Below, piece by piece: positions 1-5,402 of a DNA stretch of 5,402 bases. The stretch spans positions 1 through 5,402 of the forward strand of contig CAMTFK010000280.1 of NCBI GenBank assembly GCA_947071285.1, read 5' to 3'. Numbering within the stretch: position 1 is the first letter of the stretch; each line of letters starts with the position of its first letter. The position numbers were made by a program, and so were the translations under genes. This stretch comes from an uncultured Bacteroides sp. Lineage in GTDB: Bacteria; Bacteroidota; Bacteroidia; Bacteroidales; Bacteroidaceae. Under the pieces are notes generated by a model that did no database searches, was not told the origin of the DNA, and saw only the letters and a program-made list of their open reading frames with translations.

Positions 1-400
1 ATGCAGTATTATATCCTACTGCTCTCAAATCAGCAGTGTTATATACTTTATTAGCAGCACCGCTTTCCGGTACGTATTCAGCCCAAAACAATGCTTTCGA
101 CACTTCTTTTTGTTCATCTACAGAAATAGTGAAAGATACCTTACCGTTTGTAACCGGTTTAGTTACCTGATCGCCTATCTTATTGCCATCAGCATTCAGT
201 AATTGCATGATACATTGCATCGTATAACCGTCAGGAATGGTAACCGCACGGCTAAAGACGTTATTTACAGGAGCCTGTACAGAGATAGTAACAGGAGCAT
301 TGATTTCTGTTCCGTTGTCCGAAACGATTTCTTCTTGTCCACAGGATGCAAAAAGCACTACGAACAAAGCCATTAGCGAATAAAATAAGTTCTTTTTCAT
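1..400 (-). CDS. Fimbrillin-like surface lipoprotein (DUF6562-type), 3' end cut by window edge
   Basis: The first 133 codons are visible, starting at the ATG at 400; the rest lies left of base 1. Residues 1-20 form a lipoprotein signal (MKKN, a hydrophobic stretch, then LFASC with Cys20 as the lipidated residue), followed by an acidic GQEEIVSDN stretch. This predicts an outer-membrane, probably surface-exposed lipoprotein. The mature part is beta-rich. It contains an Arg-Ala pair at 51-52, a FWAEYV motif at 105-110 and a VYNTADLRAV segment at 119-128, which align by eye with VWADYV and VYDAKNLAF in the next gene upstream. That pattern is typical of DUF6562 and fimbrillin-like proteins of Bacteroidales. 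It lies 48 bp behind that gene in the same orientation, so it is probably in the same operon. A role as a pilus or fibre subunit is inferred. The family call rests on motif resemblance only. Confidence 0.8.
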   Translation of the reverse strand, partial: MKKNLFYSLMALFVVLFASCGQEEIVSDNGTEINAPVTISVQAPVNNVFSRAVTIPDGYTMQCIMQLLNADGNKIGDQVTKPVTNGKVSFTISVDEQKEVSKALFWAEYVPESGAANKVYNTADLRAVGYNTA

Positions 401-448
401 GATCTTAATTGTTTTATGGTTAAGCAATTCTTAATTGATTTGTCTATT

Positions 449-1459
449 TTATAATTCTCCAAGGTCTACCTCCAGATCACCGTCATAATCGGGGTCGATC
501 CCTATTCCTCCATTAGCATCGGAAGTCAGGAAGTTACCGCGTACCGTTGTGTTTTTGCCCCGTTCACAAGGAATACGGAAAGCTGTACGTGCCAGCACTT
601 CATTCTTCTCATTCAAGATTTCGAGCTCTACAGGAATAGAAACGGTTTCTCCGACATCGGTCAACACATAGTCGAATCCCAGTTTCAGTTCTTTCGTACC
701 ATCGGCAGGGCGTTCAAAGGCCACTTTATATTCCATGTACATGAGCGAGTTCTTGGGTACATCGTCCCACAAATTGTAGCCGGTAGGCAAATAATCACTG
801 TACTTCACACGAGCGGTAAAACTTTCACCTTTCAGTCCGCCTGTGGACAGTTTATTGAGAAACGTTGCCACATCTTTAGCCACCAGTTCATAGCGTGCTA
901 CGGGGCGATACAGTTCAACGTCAAGACTTGTTTCAGCTCCCCAATGATTGCGGAAAGAAGTCAGGTCTGCCACAGCAGAAGCAGCAAAAACATCTTTATA
1001 TCGGCTATTCCCTATATACTTTCCGGCAGGAAGGATAAAAGCCAGATTCTTGGCATCGTAAACAAGTCCCTGTTCCGGTGTCTCCGCATTCACATAATCG
1101 GCCCACACCAGGATGCGGTAATTACGGGCGTGCAGCTTCATACTAACAGACAGACTGGCACGGTTAAAATCCTCTTCATATACCGTTTGCCGTGCCGCCA
1201 CCTGTCTATCCAGATAGGCTTCTACGATGAAACGACGCAGATAGTTGGTTTCCGACGCACGGGTGATGGTCACCGGTGCTCTTTCTGCCAAACTTAGATT
1301 CATTGCCAGATTAAGGTTGAGTGTTACAGCTGTCGGGTCCACTCCCAGTTCTCCTTCGGGAGTCATTTCCGGTTCTTCGTGCAGGCTGCATCCATTCACC
1401 AGCAGGGTGATGAACAACAGGAAAGTGCACTGTGCCAGTATATATAAATTTCTTCTCAT
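449..1459 (-). CDS. Fimbrillin-like lipoprotein (DUF6562 / FimB-Mfa2-like), 336 aa
   Basis: The protein has a lipoprotein signal at residues 1-24 (MRRN, a hydrophobic core, then LVNGC with Cys24 lipidated), followed by an acidic HEEPEMTPEGE tether that fits surface export in Bacteroidota. The body, about 40-330, is beta-rich without catalytic motifs. A TITRA segment (Arg67-Ala68), VWADYV (118-123), VYDAKNLAF (133-141) and a C-terminal GGIGIDPDYDGDLEVDL segment (317-333) are features I associate with DUF6562 fimbrillin-like proteins. In type V pili such proteins are shaft, anchor or tip subunits; which one this is cannot be told from sequence alone. It is complete and lies between the DUF3575 gene (37 bp upstream) and a second lipoprotein of the same kind (48 bp downstream). 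The ATG at 1459 is chosen because the signal peptide begins exactly there. Confidence 0.88.
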   Translation of the reverse strand: MRRNLYILAQCTFLLFITLLVNGCSLHEEPEMTPEGELGVDPTAVTLNLNLAMNLSLAERAPVTITRASETNYLRRFIVEAYLDRQVAARQTVYEEDFNRASLSVSMKLHARNYRILVWADYVNAETPEQGLVYDAKNLAFILPAGKYIGNSRYKDVFAASAVADLTSFRNHWGAETSLDVELYRPVARYELVAKDVATFLNKLSTGGLKGESFTARVKYSDYLPTGYNLWDDVPKNSLMYMEYKVAFERPADGTKELKLGFDYVLTDVGETVSIPVELEILNEKNEVLARTAFRIPCERGKNTTVRGNFLTSDANGGIGIDPDYDGDLEVDLGEL

Positions 1460-1496
1460 ATTGTTATCTTATTTATATGTATGTTCCTATCTAAGG

Positions 1497-2234
1497 TTAG
1501 AAGCGGTAGACCAACGATGCTCCCACACGGGTTATCCCCCAGTAATGACGGACACGCGTATCCAGCTGTGCGCCGTTGTCTACATTATAATAGGTGTTAT
1601 ACTTCATGTTGGCATATCCCACTCCCAGATTAAATTCCGCTCCCCAGTGTTTGGAAAGAGGGAGTTTGTAACCGTAGCTTATTCCGGCTCCCAACAGCGG
1701 ACGATCAGTATCTTGATAACGGTCATCGTTCCACTTCACGTTAAACCATGCCACGTGGGCGTGCAGTCCGACAAAGTGTCCCCGTCCTGTTTCATTTCCT
1801 ACCCACCAGCGGGCTTCAGGTTGCAATGCTACCGTACGCACGCCGTGCTTATCTCCCAAGTCCCACAAACTGCAAGTCAACGGCAACTCTACCGTGATCT
1901 TTTTATGCACCTGCATTTCCACGGCAAGGTTCAGCAAAGCACAAGCATCATATATTACATTCGTTTTCAGTGCCAGATAGCGTTGACCATCAAAGGCAGC
2001 CGCTTTCTTTCCTGCATTCTCTTTGCCGGATTGGCGTTTATCCTCCTCCTTTTTTGAAGAAGTCGCAACTGCTGTTTCCTGCTTTTTCCCGCCGGGCTTG
2101 TAGACCGTAGTTTCCTCCGGAGCTGCCGAAGTCTGTACACGGGGTTTACCGGGAGTCTGTGCCGACAAGACGGTTATGCCCGATAATGCAGCCAACAGAC
2201 ATATAGTTCTCATATTAAAAGTAGAGTGTCTCAT
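1497..2234 (-). CDS. DUF3575 outer-membrane beta-barrel-like protein, 245 aa
   Basis: The N-terminus carries a cleavable signal peptide ending near VLSAQ (residues 22-26). A polar Lys/Glu/Ala/Ser-rich linker follows at about 27-80, then a DUF3575-type domain at about 85-245. That domain starts with YLALKTNVIYDACALLNLAV, continues through a PEARWWVG segment at 139-146, and shows alternating aromatic/glycine strands (GAGISYGYKLPL, FNLGVGYANMKY). The last residues are LVYRF; a C-terminal Phe is a classic signal for outer-membrane barrel insertion. DUF3575 genes recur in Bacteroidales fimbrial loci, where their exact role is unclear; membrane anchoring or assembly of the fibre is inferred here. 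The start is ambiguous: Met1 (2234) and Met8 (2213) both give a plausible signal peptide, and Met8 gives a more compact one. The gene begins 26 bp after the lyase stop, so translation from the same transcript is likely. Confidence 0.85.
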   Translation of the reverse strand: MRHSTFNMRTICLLAALSGITVLSAQTPGKPRVQTSAAPEETTVYKPGGKKQETAVATSSKKEEDKRQSGKENAGKKAAAFDGQRYLALKTNVIYDACALLNLAVEMQVHKKITVELPLTCSLWDLGDKHGVRTVALQPEARWWVGNETGRGHFVGLHAHVAWFNVKWNDDRYQDTDRPLLGAGISYGYKLPLSKHWGAEFNLGVGYANMKYNTYYNVDNGAQLDTRVRHYWGITRVGASLVYRF

Positions 2235-2260
2235 ATATTCGTATCTTTCATGTTCATTGA

Positions 2261-4864
2261 TCAGATTTCCAGTTCGGGCACTGTATCCCTCATTACCGTT
2301 TCGTACCCATCCTCATTGATGACAGTAGCTTCACCTTTATAAGTGATATTCACCTTCTCTTGAGTGCTGCGGATAAAGAATGAAGGAGCACCGTCGGATT
2401 TCAGGTTAACACTGATCAGCCATCCGCCCACTTTGATACGTCCGTCGGACAAGATTTCGGGATCTTTGGCAGGATATTTCAGTGCATGTGTATTGATGAC
2501 AGTGGCAAAACGATATACTTGTGCCTTTTCCGATGTAGCGGTGAAATGCCAGTGATTAGGATACTTCTTGAACACCCCTTTGTCATCAGCACGTAGCCAG
2601 TTGACTGCCGGATAGAAAAAACGGCTCGTCGTATCTGTCTGCAATGTTCCAGTGGAGAAAAGATAAGCGTCTGATGCTCCTCCGCGGTTCGTGGCTTGAA
2701 TATGCACGAAGCGATGATTCGATTGATCCACTGTCATGGGATTTTCTGTGGTATGCAGCAAATAACTCCAGTTTACAGGTTCGTCTGCCACGAGTTCGTC
2801 ATAGATAAAGATGAGTCCAGTCTTTCCCAAATTGACAATGTGACGGCGGAACGTTTTCACATGGTTCTCATCCCAGCCATTTTCGGGCGTATAATGCACC
2901 TCCGACTGTTCGCCGCGTGTCAGCCAAAGCGGTGAAATCACTTTTCCGTAAGCATTGGAAGCATCACCCAGCACATAACCAATCTTCTCGCTGGCATAAT
3001 AACGGGGAATCCATCCATATCCTTCCGTACCGATACGTTGTCCCATACCGTTCACCAAAATCGTATTGTGAGCACGTGTGGCACGATGGCACAACATACT
3101 ATGTACGTCGGTAAACTCAATGTGGTGTCCGCTACTGTAAAATAATGGTTTTCCACCATAGAACGTATTGAAAGCATTCTGATTGGCAAGTGCATGAGAG
3201 GTAGAACCATAAGGGCTTGACCGAAAACTCCACATCGCATTTCCACCTACTCTGTCCCAGTTCGTCTGGAAAGAGGCAAGTCCTGTTGCGGGGAAGACGT
3301 ATCCTGCAGGGAGTGCTGTCAATCCTTCACCTTCCGGCAGAGGTTTATCACATTGCAGGCGGAACCAGGCCAGATCACCGGGCTTACTCAATAAGGCTTT
3401 CTTCATATAATCCGGTTCCACTTTCAATGTACGGCGTACGAAATCAGCGGCATAAGTGTTTCCGGTAAGGCGTGCCAGCGCATCCAAATAACCTATACGG
3501 ATACTGTTTGGACGTGCCACATTCTGATGCGAACTTCCGTTTCCTCCAGATTTGGAAAAAGGAGGCTGCTGGAAGATGGTATACATGATATTTCCCTGAT
3601 ACCAAGGATCGGAAAAGAAGTCGTAACCGGTCAGTTTGCTATAATAGTAAGGCACTTCTACTAATGTACGGGTGTTGACCGTAAAGTAAGAATCGCCATT
3701 GTGCCAGCCACCGTCTTTGTTCAATCCGGGGAAACGTGCTAACCAGACGTTATAACAGTAATCCACCCATGTGTTGGCTTCGGGCAGATCGCCATATACA
3801 CTGAATGCCGCCATTGTAAGGATGCGAAGTGTCATTTGCCACACATGATTGTCGGCGATGTGGTTCTCCATCCGGTTATTAAAGTTCTCATACATTTCAC
3901 CACCTTTATTTTTGATGGCTTCCAGCAATGCTTTCTTTTGTGATGTATTCAACCGGTCGTAGAAAGAATCATAAGCCATAGAGCAGAGAGACAATAAGCT
4001 AGAAGCATTAAAATCTCCTTTCACATTCTTATCTTTATCCCAGTCGGCCATGATAAATACCCGTTTGATGGCTTCGTCAGCATATTTAGTATCCTGCGTC
4101 AGCAACCAGGCCCGTATCAATGCTTCGGTATTTCCCTCTTCCGCATCGATGATGCGACGGCTTTCACGAGTGAGGTATGAATTTATCTGCATCTCGTTCT
4201 TCAGATTCTTCACCTGCGAGACATTAATATCTTTCACTGATTTCATTGGAGTCTGAAGTACCTGATCTGCACGTTCAAGATACCATTGCCTTTCTGCCTT
4301 TTGTTTGCTGTGATTTATAAAGTCCTTCCATTCGTTCTTCATGATCCACACACGCGGATGGTCGGCAGGTAGTTTTGCCAACACTGTTTTCAATGAAGGC
4401 GGACAGAATTTGCCCGAACGATCTTCTACGGTGACTTGCTGGGTGCTTCCCCAAGTCACTTGTCCGTTTTCTACATAACCGAACTGCCAGTACCATACAC
4501 CCGGCGCAAGCGGTTGTTCCGGATTATAGAACGGCCAACGAGTTTCCACCTGAACAACTCCGGACTTCAATCCGGCATCCTGCGAATAACGTAACCGATA
4601 GGTAATCTTCGTTTTATCTACCTTCTTTACTTTGTGTTCGAATCCATCCAACGGACTGTCCTGCGAGTTCATGTCCGAACGGAGCGGCCATTGGAAAGAA
4701 ACCGCGCGGTCATTAACCACCGCTTTATCAAGAGGATAAGGAGTGGCACGCATTTCGTGCATCAATGTCTTCTCCGTCAGCTTAATAACTGCTTGTTTTT
4801 GCGCATGTGTCATCTGTGCAGCCACAGACAAGATTACGAATGAAATCAATAATACTTTTTTCAT
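2261..4864 (-). CDS. Secreted heparinase II/III-superfamily polysaccharide lyase (DUF4962 + heparinase II/III-like), 867 aa
   Basis: This is predicted to cleave a uronic-acid-containing polysaccharide by beta-elimination, in the periplasm or at the cell surface. A type I signal peptide ends at about MTHA-Q (residues 1-21). Residues 40-150 look like a beta-sandwich module (ITYRLRYS, GVWYWQFGYV). Residues 160-480 are a helical (alpha/alpha) toroid of DUF4962 type, with NRMENHIADNHVWQ (330-343) and DGGWHNGDSYF (384-394). Residues 520-860 are the heparinase II/III-like beta-sandwich, with GSTSHALANQNAF (553-565) and HRATRAHNTILVNGMGQ (593-609). By analogy with the superfamily, candidate catalytic or metal residues are Asn339/His340, His388, Tyr393, His557 and His599. 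The length is near that of other DUF4962 lyases and longer than Pedobacter heparinase II. The family (PL12, PL21, PL33 or other) and the substrate (glycosaminoglycan or another acidic glycan) cannot be fixed by eye. The gene leads an apparent operon with fimbrial-type genes. Confidence 0.9.
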   Translation of the reverse strand: MKKVLLISFVILSVAAQMTHAQKQAVIKLTEKTLMHEMRATPYPLDKAVVNDRAVSFQWPLRSDMNSQDSPLDGFEHKVKKVDKTKITYRLRYSQDAGLKSGVVQVETRWPFYNPEQPLAPGVWYWQFGYVENGQVTWGSTQQVTVEDRSGKFCPPSLKTVLAKLPADHPRVWIMKNEWKDFINHSKQKAERQWYLERADQVLQTPMKSVKDINVSQVKNLKNEMQINSYLTRESRRIIDAEEGNTEALIRAWLLTQDTKYADEAIKRVFIMADWDKDKNVKGDFNASSLLSLCSMAYDSFYDRLNTSQKKALLEAIKNKGGEMYENFNNRMENHIADNHVWQMTLRILTMAAFSVYGDLPEANTWVDYCYNVWLARFPGLNKDGGWHNGDSYFTVNTRTLVEVPYYYSKLTGYDFFSDPWYQGNIMYTIFQQPPFSKSGGNGSSHQNVARPNSIRIGYLDALARLTGNTYAADFVRRTLKVEPDYMKKALLSKPGDLAWFRLQCDKPLPEGEGLTALPAGYVFPATGLASFQTNWDRVGGNAMWSFRSSPYGSTSHALANQNAFNTFYGGKPLFYSSGHHIEFTDVHSMLCHRATRAHNTILVNGMGQRIGTEGYGWIPRYYASEKIGYVLGDASNAYGKVISPLWLTRGEQSEVHYTPENGWDENHVKTFRRHIVNLGKTGLIFIYDELVADEPVNWSYLLHTTENPMTVDQSNHRFVHIQATNRGGASDAYLFSTGTLQTDTTSRFFYPAVNWLRADDKGVFKKYPNHWHFTATSEKAQVYRFATVINTHALKYPAKDPEILSDGRIKVGGWLISVNLKSDGAPSFFIRSTQEKVNITYKGEATVINEDGYETVMRDTVPELEI

Positions 4865-4892
4865 GATATCAAATGATTGGTTTTTCTGTAGG

Positions 4893-4900
4893 CAAATGTA
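4893..4900 (-). promoter_or_regulatory. Candidate Bacteroides -7 box for the lyase-led operon
   Basis: On the minus strand this reads TACATTTG, a full match to the Bacteroides primary sigma -7 consensus TAnnTTTG. It lies 28 bp before the lyase ATG, which would leave a short leader of roughly 20-25 nt. No good TTTG -33 box is seen at the usual 19-21 bp spacing (the position reads about AAAGTT), so the promoter may be weak, activator-dependent or spurious. A small palindrome, TCCG-AAA-CGGA, lies 9 bp upstream at 4910-4920 and could be an operator. This is the only TAnnTTTG on the minus strand between 4865 and 5402. Confidence 0.35.
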
Positions 4901-5122
4901 GATAAACCGTCCGAAACGGAACTTTCAATTCATTTCTTCCTTCTCTGATACTGTCTAACAGGACTTTGTTTTCGTTCATTTCAACTTAAAATTCGTCCAA
5001 AACAAGCGTTACAGGAGGCTACAAAGAGGGTAAAAGGGTAAAATAGCCCCCAAATCAGAATGACCGAAACCGATAGAAAGATGAAGGTTATTAGTTCTTG
5101 TTTAGTTCCTTTTTATACGGTT

Positions 5123-5157
5123 TTCACCACAGAGGACACGGAGGACACAGAGGTGAA
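5123..5157. repeat. Triple 9-bp tandem repeat (CACAGAGGA type) inside 6-bp inverted arms
   Basis: Three consecutive 9-mers are seen: CACAGAGGA (5128-5136), CACGGAGGA (5137-5145) and CACAGAGGT (5146-5154). They are bracketed by TTCACC (5123-5128) and its exact reverse complement GGTGAA (5152-5157). The whole unit could form a stem with a 23-nt loop. From memory, repeats of this CACAGAGGACACAGAG type occur between genes in many unrelated bacterial genomes. No function is known to me, and that recollection was not checked here. Confidence 0.7.
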
Positions 5158-5235
5158 TTTGGTTTATGACTTACAGTGGTGACCCTAATTTTGATGCATA
5201 ATCCTCCTACTATAAAGTTGAAAAAATATAAAAAC

Positions 5236-5338
5236 ATCTGCCACCTGCAACCAAACGCGTGTAATGCACTAGTTGACAAATAGTTGGAGCGCGGCAGATA
5301 CTGTTGCAGATAGGTTGCAGATCAAAGTATCTGCAACA
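5236..5338. repeat. Cluster of TTGCAGAT-type direct and inverted repeats
   Basis: TTGCAGAT occurs at 5304-5311 and 5315-5322 (direct copies, 11 bp apart) and inverted as ATCTGCAA at 5329-5336. Variants are GGCAGAT (5293-5299), ATCTGCC (5236-5242) and CTGCAACC (5245-5252). Perfect complementary pairs include 5302-5312 with 5328-5338 (11 bp, 15-nt loop), 5294-5302 with 5326-5334 (9 bp), 5245-5252 with 5313-5320 (8 bp) and 5236-5242 with 5293-5299 (7 bp). Several pairings exclude each other. No gene is seen across the cluster. It could be an intergenic repeat element, a regulatory RNA structure, or the edge of something lying to the right of the window. Confidence 0.65.
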
Positions 5339-5402
5339 CAGTATAAACCTTGCATAAGCCAATTCTCCAGGAGGGCAAAAGTTTATTGTATACATTAACT
5401 TC

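Larger units (their letters stand above)
4865..5402. other. Intergenic region upstream of the operon, no convincing gene
   Basis: This 538-bp stretch carries no recognisable protein or RNA gene. It holds the candidate promoter and palindrome at 4893-4920, a 36-codon open frame on the minus strand at 4979-4869 (discussed as a finding), a perfect 8-bp tandem duplication GGGTAAAA at 5028-5043 flanked by short GGCTA/TAGCC arms (5017-5021 and 5044-5048), and the two repeat elements listed separately. On the plus strand TAATTTTG at 5186-5193 also fits the -7 consensus, but the nearest TTTG (5158-5161) is 24 bp away and the frame that follows stops after 29 codons, so no plus-strand gene is called. 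Confidence 0.7.

Noticed and set aside
944..1297. 117-codon plus-strand open frame
   Set aside because: It is the antisense shadow of the fimbrillin-like lipoprotein, with no family features.
1245..2057. Long open frame of 270 codons on the plus strand
   Set aside because: It lies antisense across the DUF3575 gene and the start of the complete lipoprotein gene, has no recognisable domain and has an irregular composition. The minus-strand genes explain the sequence.
3052..3246. Minus-strand 64-codon frame inside the lyase, considered as a sign of frameshift
   Set aside because: The lyase frame runs unbroken through this stretch with the conserved SHALANQ and AHNTILV motifs, so this is an out-of-frame shadow.
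4275..4496. Minus-strand 73-codon frame inside the lyase
   Set aside because: It is out of frame with the intact lyase and its protein shows no coherent fold or motif.
5128..5154. CRISPR array
   Set aside because: The units are only 9 bp with no spacers between them, and no cas genes are seen.
5210..5395. Minus-strand 61-codon frame near the right edge
   Set aside because: It runs through the TTGCAGAT repeats, is rich in Cys and low-complexity segments, and has no signal or domain; it is best seen as noncoding repeat sequence.
5194..5402. Plus-strand reading from the ATG at 5194 as a decayed gene
   Set aside because: The frame is protein-like in places but meets stops at 5281, 5311 and 5344, and I recognise no family in it. 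There is not enough support for a pseudogene call.

Overview
The window looks like Bacteroides chromosome, or a close relative in the Bacteroidales. The base composition is moderate and the start codons lack strong Shine-Dalgarno sequences. A Bacteroides-type -7 box lies ahead of the first gene. The protein families (DUF3575, DUF6562-type fimbrillin-like lipoproteins, DUF4962/heparinase II-like lyase) are typical of that group. The genus is inferred from content; no search was run.

All four recognised genes are on the minus strand, so the transcriptional order runs from right to left. From 4864 to 2261 is a secreted heparinase II/III-superfamily polysaccharide lyase. After 26 bp comes a DUF3575 outer-membrane barrel-like protein (2234-1497). 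After 37 bp comes a complete fimbrillin-like lipoprotein (1459-449). After 48 bp comes a second, shorter-leadered lipoprotein of the same kind (400 to beyond base 1), cut by the window edge. The tight spacing and shared orientation suggest one transcript.

The three downstream genes resemble a Bacteroidales type V (FimA/Mfa-like) pilus or surface-fibre locus, with an outer-membrane protein followed by lipoprotein subunits. The lyase at the head is the unusual element. It suggests, without proving, that a glycan-cleaving enzyme and an adhesive structure are made together.

The right end (about 4865-5402) holds no convincing gene. It contains a candidate promoter for the operon, a 36-codon open frame ending 4 bp before the lyase start, a triple 9-bp repeat of CACAGAGGA type flanked by inverted arms, and a dense cluster of TTGCAGAT-type direct and inverted repeats near the edge.
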